Positions 7,370 through 14,643 of a stretch of 23,300 nucleotides of DNA are shown here, piece by piece (within the stretch, counting starts at the first letter, position 1; every line of letters starts with the position of its first letter). The notes under the pieces are model-generated. The model ran no database searches, had not been told where the DNA came from, and saw only the letters and a list, made by a program, of their open reading frames with translations. Origin of the DNA: an uncultured Eubacteriales bacterium. Its GTDB lineage: Bacteria > Bacillota > Clostridia > Lachnospirales > Lachnospiraceae. The translations under genes were made by a program, and so were the position numbers. The stretch is from positions 1 through 23,300 of the forward strand of contig ONXW01000097.1 of assembly GCA_900321915.1 (NCBI GenBank). The letters are read 5' to 3'.

Positions 7370-7396
7370 TTGAAAATACCTCACCTTTGCTATAAT
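7370..7396 (+). promoter_or_regulatory. Promoter of ychF
   Basis: Perfect TATAAT at 7391-7396 preceded by TGC, an extended -10. TTGAAA at 7370-7375 is 15 bp away, shorter than ideal, but an extended -10 tolerates a poor -35. It lies about 65 bp upstream of the ychF start. Confidence 0.65.
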
Positions 7397-7462
7397 ATTG
7401 GTTTGTATTTCAAAACTGCCGCCGCAAGGCGGGCAGAATACTGTCAGGAGATGTGATTATAT

Positions 7463-8560
7463 ATGAAATTAGGTATCGTAGGGCTTCCCAATGTGGGAAA
7501 GAGCACCCTTTTCAATTCACTGACCAAAGCGGGCGCGGAATCGGCCAACTACCCCTTCTGCACCATCGACCCGAATGTGGGTATCGTCGCTGTGCCGGAT
7601 GAGCGGCTGACACTGCTCTCCGACCTCTTCCACTCCCAGAAGCTGACCCCGGCCGTCATCGAGTTTGTCGATATTGCCGGCCTGGTCAAGGGCGCGTCCA
7701 AGGGCGAGGGCCTGGGCAACCAGTTCCTGGCAAATATCCGCGAGTGCGACGCCATTGTCCACGTGGTCCGCTGCTTTGAGGATTCCAATGTCATCCATGT
7801 CGACGGCAGCGTGGACCCGCTCCGGGATATCGAGACCATCAACCTGGAGCTGATCTTCGCGGATATGGAGGTCCTGGAGCGCAGAATCGCCAAGACCAAG
7901 CGCTCCGCCATGGCAGACAAATCCCTGGCCGGCGAGCTGCAGACCCTGCAGAAGCTCTACGCCCACCTGGAGAACGGGAACCTGGCAAAGAGCTATGAGC
8001 CGGAGAGTGATGACGAGCGCGCTTTCATCAATACCCTGGACCTGCTGACCTGGAAGCCGGTTATCTTTGCCGCCAACGTGGCGGAGGACGACCTGGCCGA
8101 CGACGGCGCCTCCAATGAGCACGTGCAGGCTGTCCGCGGATTTGCCGCGGAGAACGGCAGCGAAGTGTTTGTCATCAGCGCCCAGATTGAGCAGGAGATC
8201 GCGGAGCTGGATGATGAGGAGAAAAAAGAATTCCTGGCTGACCTGGGCGTCGAAGAATCGGGCCTGGACAAGCTTATCGCCGCCAGCTACAGGCTTTTAA
8301 ACCTCATGAGCTTCCTCACCGCCGGAGAGAAAGAGACCCGGGCCTGGACCATCACCCGCGGCACCAGGGCGCCCCAGGCTGCCGGCAAGATTCATTCCGA
8401 CTTCGAGCGGGGCTTCATCAAGGCGGAGGTCATCAACTGGAAGGATCTCCTGGAGAACAAAACCTACGCCGCTGCCCGTGAAAAAGGCCTCGTCCGCATG
8501 GAGGGCAAGGAATATGTCATGCAGGACGGCGATGTGGTGGTATTCAGGTTCAACGTCTAA
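7463..8560 (+). CDS. ychF: Redox-regulated ATPase YchF (Obg-family)
   Basis: 365-aa P-loop NTPase of the Obg/YchF family, a ribosome-associated ATPase linked to translation and stress control. The P-loop GLPNVGKST is at 7-15, DIAG at 70-73 and the G4 position reads NVAE at 205-208. The latter replaces the usual NKxD and explains the ATP preference of YchF. A helical domain interrupts the G domain, and the C-terminal TGS domain starts near [16 protein letters not shown]. It is full length. The codons are strongly GC-ended, as expected of a well-expressed gene. AGGAG lies about 12 nt before the ATG. The gene is alone on the plus strand with its own promoter and terminator. Confidence 0.97.
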   Translation: MKLGIVGLPNVGKSTLFNSLTKAGAESANYPFCTIDPNVGIVAVPDERLTLLSDLFHSQKLTPAVIEFVDIAGLVKGASKGEGLGNQFLANIRECDAIVHVVRCFEDSNVIHVDGSVDPLRDIETINLELIFADMEVLERRIAKTKRSAMADKSLAGELQTLQKLYAHLENGNLAKSYEPESDDERAFINTLDLLTWKPVIFAANVAEDDLADDGASNEHVQAVRGFAAENGSEVFVISAQIEQEIAELDDEEKKEFLADLGVEESGLDKLIAASYRLLNLMSFLTAGEKETRAWTITRGTRAPQAAGKIHSDFERGFIKAEVINWKDLLENKTYAAAREKGLVRMEGKEYVMQDGDVVVFRFNV

Positions 8561-8597
8561 AGACGTTCTGCCGGCAGATAAAAACAACGCGCACAAA

Positions 8598-8629
8598 AAG
8601 AGGAAGGGCTTTTCACCGCCCTTCCTCTT
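8598..8629 (+). terminator. Terminator after ychF
   Basis: A perfect 12-bp stem, AAGAGGAAGGGC at 8598-8609 with GCCCTTCCTCTT at 8618-8629, has an 8-nt loop. It starts 37 bp after the ychF stop. The following tract CTCTTTCC is only moderately T-rich. The A-rich flank on the left could make it act on the minus strand as well. Confidence 0.75.
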
Positions 8630-8674
8630 CTCTTTCCACAGGCTTCAGGTCCCGCCCGCGGGACGTATCAGGTA

Positions 8675-9111
8675 TTATAACGTAATCACGTAATACTGGC
8701 TCATTCTGCCTGCTTCGTAATTATCGTTTTCCCGGAGCAGGACTCCCCCGTTCTTCCTGATGACCGCCGCCGACGGCAGGTTGTCCTTAAAACACCCGAC
8801 GAGGGCCTTACGCCATATCCTATATCCCCGTATATGTCCGTCAGCCGTTCCGGCATGCTGTAACGGATACCCAGCAGGCCGACGAGCCTGTCCCCGTCAA
8901 AGCAGAGATAATGCAGGGATTTTCCCCATTCGCCATTGCCCGTCACGGCATTCCGGAGGATCATCTGAACCCAGGCCGCATAGTCTGTCGCGGCTAATTC
9001 CTCGCTTGCGCTGACAGTGGTTTCGCCGTTGTCGAAATGCTCCCGGACATACTCTCTCAGTATATCCTCATCACGCATTTCGGGAAGTCTGTATATCATT
9101 TTGTGTGACAT
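8675..9111 (-). pseudogene. GNAT acetyltransferase gene broken by an internal deletion and frameshift
   Basis: Starting at ATG 9111 the frame encodes a normal GNAT N-terminus (MSHKMIYRLPEM, then SLHYLCFDGDRLVGLLGIRY and DIYGDIGYGVRP). After about 8803 the frame turns into Arg/Ser-rich nonsense and stops at 8701. In another frame, beginning at about 8803, the expected C-terminus continues: LVGCFKDNLPSAAVIRKNGG, then ENDNYEAG and SQYYVITL, with a stop at 8675-8677. What is missing between the two parts is the stretch with the acetyl-CoA pyrophosphate loop (R/Q-x-x-G-x-G/A) and its helix, roughly 28-30 codons. The loss is not a multiple of three. Both conserved halves are still well preserved, so the break is recent. 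A GAGGA site precedes the ATG, but it lies right after the Rnf terminator with no room for a promoter. Confidence 0.85.
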
Positions 9112-9123
9112 GGTTTTTCCTCG

Positions 9124-9171
9124 AAAAAGACGTGTAAAAAACGGGTTTCCGCTTTTTACACGTCTTTTTTT
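9124..9171 (-). terminator. Strong bidirectional terminator at the end of the Rnf operon
   Basis: A 17-bp perfect stem, AAAAAGACGTGTAAAAA at 9124-9140 with its complement at 9153-9169, has a 12-nt loop that can add a CGG/CCG pair. It is flanked by an A-run on one side and a T-run on the other, so it can work in both directions. It starts 17 bp after the rnfB stop on the minus strand and ends only about 13 bp before the GNAT start. Confidence 0.92.
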
Positions 9172-9187
9172 GTGCCTCGTAATCGCT

Positions 9188-10126
9188 TTATGCCTCAGCC
9201 TTCGGAGCTTCCTCCGCCGGGGCTTCCGCGTTCTTAGCCGCTTCCGCGGCTCTCTTTGCGGCTTCCGCTTCCGCTTTCTTCTTTGCGGCTTCGGCTGCCT
9301 TCTTCTTTGCCATAGCCTCGCGGAGCTGTTCCGCCTTCGGGTGCTCAATCACCTTCGCCGGGCAGACGGCTGCGCACAGGCCGCAGTTCTTGCACTTGGT
9401 CTCGTCAATAACCGGGACGTTGCCTTCCATATGGATGGCGTCGAATTTACACTGCTTGGTGCAGAGGGTGCATCCGATACATCCGTTGTCGCAGACCTTC
9501 TTGACCGCCGGACCCCTGTCTTTGTTCCGGCACTGTACAAATGTCTTCTGGTTGTAGGAAACCATGGTGATCAGGTTCTGCGGGCAGGCTGCGATACACT
9601 TGCCGCAGGCCTTGCACTTCTCTTTGTCAACCACGGCAACGCCGTTCACCACATGGATGGCGTCAAATTCGCAGGCAGACACGCAGGAACCGTAACCCAT
9701 ACACCCGTAGGAGCAGGCCTTGTCGCCGGCGCCCGGAACGGAACCTGCCATGCGGCAGTCCTTGATTCCCTGGTAGTTATACTGAATCTTCGCGGCGTCA
9801 CAGGTTCCCTTGCAGCGGACATAGGCAACCTTCTTTTCGGCCGCCTCCGCGGCGACACCCATGATATCGCCGATGGCCTTCGCGCAGCCCTCGCCGCCGA
9901 CCGGACATCCATTGACCGGGGCCTTGCCCTGGGCGATGGCTTTTGCCATGGCGTCGCATCCCGCAAATCCGCAGGCGCCGCAGTTGTTGCCCGGAAGCGC
10001 TTCGCGGACAGCTGCTTCTTTCTCATCAATTTCAACTTTAAACTTCTCACCGAACAGTCCCAGTCCGATACCGACGACGATACCGACGGCTGCCACAACT
10101 GCTGCGGATAAAATAACCAAATTCAT
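9188..10126 (-). CDS. rnfB: Rnf complex subunit RnfB, ferredoxin-type iron-sulfur protein
   Basis: Ferredoxin-accepting subunit of the membrane Rnf complex (ferredoxin:NAD oxidoreductase), 312 aa. One N-terminal membrane helix is at about 4-24. The first cluster motif is NNCGACGFAGC with Cys49, 52, 57 and 74. Two- and four-cysteine ferredoxin motifs follow: Cys138/142/148/152, Cys171/174/177/181, Cys216/219/222/226 and Cys245/248/251/255. I count 26 Cys in all, enough for about six [4Fe-4S] clusters, as in clostridial RnfB. After about residue 262 the protein ends in a 50-residue Ala/Lys/Glu-rich, probably helical tail not needed for any cluster. Last gene of the operon, 15 bp after rnfA and 17 bp before a strong terminator. 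Confidence 0.96.
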   Translation of the reverse strand: MNLVILSAAVVAAVGIVVGIGLGLFGEKFKVEIDEKEAAVREALPGNNCGACGFAGCDAMAKAIAQGKAPVNGCPVGGEGCAKAIGDIMGVAAEAAEKKVAYVRCKGTCDAAKIQYNYQGIKDCRMAGSVPGAGDKACSYGCMGYGSCVSACEFDAIHVVNGVAVVDKEKCKACGKCIAACPQNLITMVSYNQKTFVQCRNKDRGPAVKKVCDNGCIGCTLCTKQCKFDAIHMEGNVPVIDETKCKNCGLCAAVCPAKVIEHPKAEQLREAMAKKKAAEAAKKKAEAEAAKRAAEAAKNAEAPAEEAPKAEA

Positions 10127-10141
10127 ATTCAGCCCCTCCTT

Positions 10142-10717
10142 TTACAGCAGTCCGGAAAATCCGAAGAACGCGATTGCCATCAGGCCGGAAGTGACAAGTA
10201 CAATCGGCATGCCCTGGAAGCTGTAGGGAATGTCATTGCCTTCCGTGCGCTCGCGGATTCCCGCGAGAAGGCAGATGGCTACGAAATAACCGATTGCGGT
10301 ACCGATACCATTTACCAGGCTCGGAATAAAACCGTACTCATACTGCACGTTGTTGATGGCAACACCGAGAACGGCGCAGTTGGTTGTAATCAGCGGAAGG
10401 TATACGCCCAGCGCCTCATACAGGCCGACCATCATTTTCTTCATGAACATCTCGACGATCTGCACCAGGGCAGCAATGACAAGGATGAACACGATGGTTT
10501 TGAGGTAATCCAGTCCCATGGGTCCCAGGATGAAGGTGTAGAGCAGATTCGCCACGATGGAGGCAATGCTGATGACGAAGATAACCGCACCGCCCATACC
10601 GGCCGAATTCTTAAGGCTCTTGGATACGCCGACGAAGGAACAGATACCGAGGAACTGGCTCAGGACTACGTTTGAGACCAGCGCGGAACTGATCGCAATA
10701 ATCAATAATTCAGTCAT
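10142..10717 (-). CDS. rnfA: Rnf complex subunit RnfA
   Basis: 191-aa integral membrane subunit with six hydrophobic helices, homologous to RnfE and NqrE. Cys26 in FLGICSFVG and Cys114 in TTNCAVLGV occupy the positions that, with the matching Cys pair of RnfE, hold the membrane-embedded iron-sulfur cluster in Rnf and Nqr. That cluster is the electron path across the membrane. It is full length, begins MTELLIIAISSALVSN, and lies 15 bp after rnfE and 15 bp before rnfB. Confidence 0.97.
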   Translation of the reverse strand: MTELLIIAISSALVSNVVLSQFLGICSFVGVSKSLKNSAGMGGAVIFVISIASIVANLLYTFILGPMGLDYLKTIVFILVIAALVQIVEMFMKKMMVGLYEALGVYLPLITTNCAVLGVAINNVQYEYGFIPSLVNGIGTAIGYFVAICLLAGIRERTEGNDIPYSFQGMPIVLVTSGLMAIAFFGFSGLL

Positions 10718-10732
10718 TGTTCTCTTCCTCCT

Positions 10733-11419
10733 TTATGCTGCCGAACCCGGCTTGTTGTCATTCTTCTTCGCGAAGCCGATGACAGCCATGCTGTCCCCGG
10801 TCAGGCCGTCCTCGCGGACATTGGTTGCGCTCGGCGCCTTGAACTTGTTCTGAAGCGCGGTGAGCACTGCGATAACGAAGAATGCTCCGGGTGCCAGGAT
10901 GAAGATGGAAATCGGGGTGAATGCCTGCGGCATGACCTTGACGCCGAACACGGTGCCTGCGCCCAGGAGCTCACGGATTGCGCCGAGAATGGTCAGGGCG
11001 ATGGTGAAGCCAAGGCCCATGCCGATGCCGTCAAACGCGGATTCTACCGGGCCGTTCTTCATGGCGTACGCCTCCGCGCGGCCGAGGATGATGCAGTTGA
11101 CAACGATCAGCGGGATGTAGATTCCCAGGGATTCGTAGAGCGCCGGGGTGAAACCTTCCATCAGCATGTCAACCAGGGTGACGAAGGATGCCACGACGAC
11201 AATCTCCGCGGGAAGACGTACCCGGTCCGGGATGATGTGCCGCAGGGCGGAGATCAGGATATTCGCCAGGACCAGAACGACTGTGGAGGAAAGTCCCATG
11301 CCTACGCCGTTGATGGCGGAGGTGGACACCGCCAGTGTCGGGCAGAGGCCCAGCATCTGAACCAGTGTCGGGTTCTCTTTCCAGATACCGTTGTAAATTC
11401 TTTCTGTACATTTATTCAT
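10733..11419 (-). CDS. rnfE: Rnf complex subunit RnfE
   Basis: 228-aa membrane subunit paralogous to RnfA, with about six helices. Cys26 in MLGLCPTLAVS and Cys109 in VVNCIILGRAEA are the counterparts of the RnfA cysteines and complete the membrane iron-sulfur site. The last 30 or so residues are a soluble, charged C-terminal tail ending DNKPGSAA. It begins 15 bp after rnfG and is full length. Confidence 0.97.
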   Translation of the reverse strand: MNKCTERIYNGIWKENPTLVQMLGLCPTLAVSTSAINGVGMGLSSTVVLVLANILISALRHIIPDRVRLPAEIVVVASFVTLVDMLMEGFTPALYESLGIYIPLIVVNCIILGRAEAYAMKNGPVESAFDGIGMGLGFTIALTILGAIRELLGAGTVFGVKVMPQAFTPISIFILAPGAFFVIAVLTALQNKFKAPSATNVREDGLTGDSMAVIGFAKKNDNKPGSAA

Positions 11420-11434
11420 CGATCAGTCCCTCCC

Positions 11435-12043
11435 TTACTTCATGCAGTTCTCTGCAAAATAGACTGCAGCATTGACTGCTCCTGTAGTTGCGTTGGAACT
11501 GTAGGTCGCGCCGCTGATGGCCAGGATCTGGTCGTCCTTTGTCGGGTTGGTCTTGACCACGTTCAGCTTCTCAGCAGCCTTGCCGGTGAACTGTCCCTTG
11601 AATTCCGGATCCTTGGCTTTCATGCCGAGGCCGGGGGTCTCATCGATGGAAAGGAAGCCGATATTGGTGATGTTGCTGTCATTGTCCACGCCGACCGCTA
11701 CCTGGATATCACCCTTGTAACCGTCCTTGGATGTGGCCATGACGAGATAACCGATGTCATTGCCGGACGCGTCTTTCGCGATCTTCACATCATTGACGCT
11801 GACATTGCCGAAGCTCTGCGCGGAAATATCCGCTGCGGCATTGGCAATCCTCTCCTCCGCGTCAGCCACATCTTCAAAGCTTGCGGCCTCCGGGAAAACT
11901 TCCTGGTAGGTAGCCGTCGCGGCGGCAATCTTGGCCTGGCGGATAGGCTCCGCGGTGATCTCGTGTACGCCGCCCAGGCAGATGCCTGCAATTAAAGTAA
12001 TGATAAAGAGGATGACAGTATCCCTGATTATTCCTTTATTCAT
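11435..12043 (-). CDS. rnfG: Rnf complex subunit RnfG, covalent FMN protein
   Basis: 202-aa subunit with one N-terminal membrane helix at about 8-25 and an extracytoplasmic FMN-binding domain. The flavinylation motif SGAT is at 177-180 followed by Tyr-Ser-Ser; Thr180 is the expected site of the covalent phosphoester FMN added by an ApbE-type transferase. No apbE is in this window. The ETPGLGMKA segment is typical of the FMN-binding domain. Its ATG overlaps the rnfD stop by 4 bp (ATGA), so translation is coupled. Confidence 0.96.
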   Translation of the reverse strand: MNKGIIRDTVILFIITLIAGICLGGVHEITAEPIRQAKIAAATATYQEVFPEAASFEDVADAEERIANAAADISAQSFGNVSVNDVKIAKDASGNDIGYLVMATSKDGYKGDIQVAVGVDNDSNITNIGFLSIDETPGLGMKAKDPEFKGQFTGKAAEKLNVVKTNPTKDDQILAISGATYSSNATTGAVNAAVYFAENCMK

Positions 12044-12999
12044 GACTGCTTCGCCTCCTTCTTCACTTTTTCGATGCCGAATGCCTGCGGAAGCGTCACG
12101 CGCTCAATCAGCGGAACCAGAAGGTTCGACAGGATGATGGCGTAGGACACGCCCTCCGGGGAAGCGCCCCAGAGACGGAAGACTCCGGTGATGACACCGA
12201 GGAATACGCCGTACCAGATCTGGCCCTTCGGGGTGATCGGGCTGGTGACATAGTCGGTTGCCATGAAGAACGCACCGAAGATGAGGCCGCCTGCAAACAC
12301 TTCGTAGACTGCATAGTTGAAATTAAACCCGCTGAATACCAGGGCGAACACGAAGAATGTGCCGATGTAGATGCACGGGATCTTCGGGCTGATGACCTTG
12401 CGGACAATCATGTAAATGCCGCCGAGAATCAGGGCTACGGAAGAAACCTCGCCGATGGTTCCGGGAATATTGCCGAGAACCAGCTGTGCCAGGGAGTAGG
12501 TGGACTCTCCCGCTCTCATGGCTGCCAGCGGAGTCGCGCCGGAAATGCTGTCGAATCCGATGGCCGGGGCGGAGAAATTATTCATCAGTCCGGCAAAGGA
12601 AATCAGCAGGAAGCATCTCGCGCCCAGCGCCGGGTTCATGAAGTTCTGGCCCAGGCCGCCGTAAAGCTGCTTGATTACAATAATGGCAAACACGCCGCCC
12701 AGGACGGGAACCCATACCGGGATCTGCGGGGGCATGTTCAGCGCCAGGATCATGCCGGTGACGACAGCGCTCAGGTCATAGACCGTGATCGGCTTCTTCA
12801 TCAGCTTTTCATAGACAAACTCAGAGACAACGCAGGAACATACCGTGGCAATCAGGACCAGCAGTGAGTTCATGCCGAAGTGCCATACGCCGAAGACGCT
12901 GGCCGGAATCATGGCAATGATGACATCCAGCATCAGGGACTGTGTGGAGACCTTGCTCCTCACATGAGGCGATGACGATACATTTAACAGTTTTTCCAT
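12040..12999 (-). CDS. rnfD: Rnf complex subunit RnfD, covalent FMN membrane protein
   Basis: 319-aa polytopic membrane subunit of the NqrB/RnfD family. The FMN-attachment motif SGATPL is at 153-158, with Thr156 as the expected flavin site. The N-terminus MEKLLNVSSSPHVRSK is typical. The family has about ten helices and forms, with RnfA/E/G, the ion-translocating core. A GGAGGGGTGAAG site lies just before the ATG. It follows rnfC after 13 bp and overlaps rnfG by 4 bp. Confidence 0.97.
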   Translation of the reverse strand: MEKLLNVSSSPHVRSKVSTQSLMLDVIIAMIPASVFGVWHFGMNSLLVLIATVCSCVVSEFVYEKLMKKPITVYDLSAVVTGMILALNMPPQIPVWVPVLGGVFAIIVIKQLYGGLGQNFMNPALGARCFLLISFAGLMNNFSAPAIGFDSISGATPLAAMRAGESTYSLAQLVLGNIPGTIGEVSSVALILGGIYMIVRKVISPKIPCIYIGTFFVFALVFSGFNFNYAVYEVFAGGLIFGAFFMATDYVTSPITPKGQIWYGVFLGVITGVFRLWGASPEGVSYAIILSNLLVPLIERVTLPQAFGIEKVKKEAKQS

Positions 13000-13012
13000 T
13001 TCTTCACCCCTC

Positions 13013-14341
13013 CTACTTCTTCCTGCGCGCTGCCGCTACCGCTTTACGCATCTGCTTGAATGCCTGTGTCAGAGGACGGTGCGCCGGGCAGATATAAGCG
13101 CAGGAACCGCACTCCACGCACTCCATGCCGTTCAGGTGCTGGAACTGCTCCATATCCTGACGCTCGGAAGCGGTCATCATCATCTGCGGAACCAGGTGTT
13201 CCGGACATACTTCGACGCACTTGCCGCAGCGGATACATGCGGAGGGCGCATTTGCCGCAACCTCGTCCTTTGTAAAGGTGGTGAGGGCGGAGGAAGTCTT
13301 GGCGACCGGGAAGTCGATGGAGAACAGGGCCTGTCCCATCATCGGGCCGCCGGAAAGCATCTTCTCCGGCTGCACCTTGAAACCGCCCGCCGCGTCAACC
13401 AGCCTCTGGTAGTTGGTTCCCAGCCGGACTTCAAAGTTCTGCGGCGTCATGACGGCATCGCCGGTCACGGTAATGATCTTCCGGATGAGAGGGGTTGTCT
13501 TGCATACAGCATTGTAGATGGATACGACGGTATCTGTGTTGTCCACGATGCATCCCGCGTCTGCCGGAAGCTTTCCGGAATTGATCTCCCTGCCGGTGAC
13601 CGCCTTGATCAGCGTACGCTCACCGCCCTGGGGATACTTGGTGAGGAGCTCGCAGACTTCAATTCTCGGCTCATCCTTCACCATCTCCTTAAGCTTCGCA
13701 ATGGCATCGGGCTTGTTGTTCTCAATTCCGATCACGCCCTTCGCGTTGTCAAAGAGGGCGAGCATAACCTTCAGTCCCCCGACAATCTGTTCCGGACGTT
13801 CCATCATCAGCCGGTAGTCGCTGGTCAGGTACGGTTCGCACTCCGCACCGTTGACGATAACGTAGTCAATGGCGTCCGGATTTTTCGGAGCCAGCTTGAC
13901 ATGTGTCGGGAACCCGGCGCCGCCGAGTCCGGTGATGCCGGCATCCTTGACGATCTGGACGATCTCTTCCTTGGAGAGCTGCGTGTAATCACGGTCCTCC
14001 CCGAAATGCTCAATCGCCTCGTCCTCTCCGTCGTTCTCCACGATAATGGAATTCACCATCGCGCCGTTGGCAACCAGTCTCGGCTCGATCTTTTTGACCT
14101 TGCCGGAGACGGAGCTCAGCACGTTCGCGGAGATAAAACCACCCGGTTCAGCGATGATCTGCCCCTTCAGTACCCGGTCGCCGGCGTTCACCAGCGGTTT
14201 TGCCGGGGCACCGATATGCTGGGAGACGGGAAATACCATTTCCTCTCCCTTTTCCGGCGCGAGAAGCTTGATCGGTCTGTCCTGAGAAAGTTCTTTTCCC
14301 TCAAAGGGATGAACGCCGCCAATAAATGTAGCCAAACCCAT
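13013..14341 (-). CDS. rnfC: Rnf complex subunit RnfC, NAD-binding flavo-iron-sulfur protein
   Basis: 442-aa peripheral cytoplasmic subunit where NAD is reduced (or NADH oxidised). It has the N-terminal RnfC sandwich region (GGVHPFEGKELS), the Gly-rich flavin/NAD loop TGLGGAGFPTHVKL at about 137-150, and NGAECEPYLTSD at 164-175. Two [4Fe-4S] motifs follow: Cys369/372/375/379 and Cys408/411/414/418. It is full length. First gene of the rnf operon; AAGGG lies 7 nt before the ATG, and the promoter and a structured leader lie upstream. Confidence 0.97.
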   Translation of the reverse strand: MGLATFIGGVHPFEGKELSQDRPIKLLAPEKGEEMVFPVSQHIGAPAKPLVNAGDRVLKGQIIAEPGGFISANVLSSVSGKVKKIEPRLVANGAMVNSIIVENDGEDEAIEHFGEDRDYTQLSKEEIVQIVKDAGITGLGGAGFPTHVKLAPKNPDAIDYVIVNGAECEPYLTSDYRLMMERPEQIVGGLKVMLALFDNAKGVIGIENNKPDAIAKLKEMVKDEPRIEVCELLTKYPQGGERTLIKAVTGREINSGKLPADAGCIVDNTDTVVSIYNAVCKTTPLIRKIITVTGDAVMTPQNFEVRLGTNYQRLVDAAGGFKVQPEKMLSGGPMMGQALFSIDFPVAKTSSALTTFTKDEVAANAPSACIRCGKCVEVCPEHLVPQMMMTASERQDMEQFQHLNGMECVECGSCAYICPAHRPLTQAFKQMRKAVAAARRKK

Positions 14342-14481
14342 CAGTTAACCCTTCTTTCTGTAAATTTTCTGTGCCTTCCGGCATCCAGCTGCCGCAGGGA
14401 CACGTCTGCAAACCGTCTGCGCACCCGGTCTTCCCCCCATCTTCAATGCGAATCGCGGGCGCACGCCGGCATTTTTTACCG
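14342..14481 (-). promoter_or_regulatory. GC-rich structured mRNA leader of the rnf operon
   Basis: The predicted transcript has about 140 nt before rnfC. It is GC-rich, unlike the AT-rich promoter just upstream. In the RNA, CGGCA and TGCCG pair around a 6-nt loop (14379-14394) inside an outer GTGTC/GGCAC stem (14371-14403). A second pairing, GTGCGCCCG with CGGGTGCGC, brackets the segment at about 14425-14463. GCAGACG occurs twice, 11 nt apart. I found no match to a riboswitch class I can recall (TPP, SAM, FMN, glycine, cobalamin, c-di-GMP), so this is an unassigned structured leader. Confidence 0.45.
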
Positions 14482-14487
14482 TGAGAT

Positions 14488-14516
14488 AGTATAACATATA
14501 AGAAAACATTTCTCAA
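14488..14516 (-). promoter_or_regulatory. Promoter of the rnfCDGEAB operon
   Basis: Minus strand: -35 TTGAGA at 14516-14511, a 17-bp spacer, and -10 TATACT at 14493-14488 with TGT just before it (extended -10). It is a strong match to the sigma-A consensus. Transcription should start near 14481. Confidence 0.8.
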
Positions 14517-14571
14517 TGATGTAAAGCCGCATTCTTGCTCCCTTTCTTGTATAAAAACAGAAACAAAAAGA

Positions 14572-14612
14572 AAAATACCCCGCAGGGACCGACGGTCCTT
14601 CCGGGGTATTTT
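14572..14612 (-). terminator. Terminator after the sodium symporter gene
   Basis: Long hairpin: outer stem AAAATACCCCG at 14572-14582 with CGGGGTATTTT at 14602-14612, and inner stem 14584-14590 with 14594-14600 around a 3-nt loop. On the minus strand it is followed by TTTTTCTTTTTG-like sequence (the last base of the outer T-run, then 14571 onward). It lies 31 bp after the transporter stop and upstream of the rnf promoter, separating the two operons. Confidence 0.9.
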
Positions 14613-14643
14613 CCGGCATCCACCGACGTCAGGAAGCTTCCTG

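Noticed and set aside
9190..9310. Possible tandem repeat or CRISPR-like pattern in the rnfB tail
   Set aside because: The repeated units are imperfect Ala/Lys/Glu codon runs inside a coding frame with no constant repeat and spacer lengths.
9112..9348. Arg-rich N-terminal extension of the GNAT frame
   Set aside because: It is the rnfB tail read in another frame and crosses the terminator at 9124-9171. The real start is ATG 9111 with its own GAGGA site.
9017..10111. 364-codon open frame on the plus strand opposite rnfB and the GNAT remnant
   Set aside because: It runs across a strong bidirectional terminator and mirrors the Cys-rich RnfB coding sequence.
14342..14481. TPP riboswitch suggested by a GCTGGATGCCGGAAGG-like segment in the rnf leader
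   Set aside because: The CTGAGA core and the second conserved arm are missing, so the resemblance is a chance match.
13079..14494. 471-codon open frame on the plus strand opposite rnfC
   Set aside because: It is the antisense shadow of a clearly recognisable, full-length rnfC. GC-rich codon use removes stops from the opposite strand, and the product has no family features.
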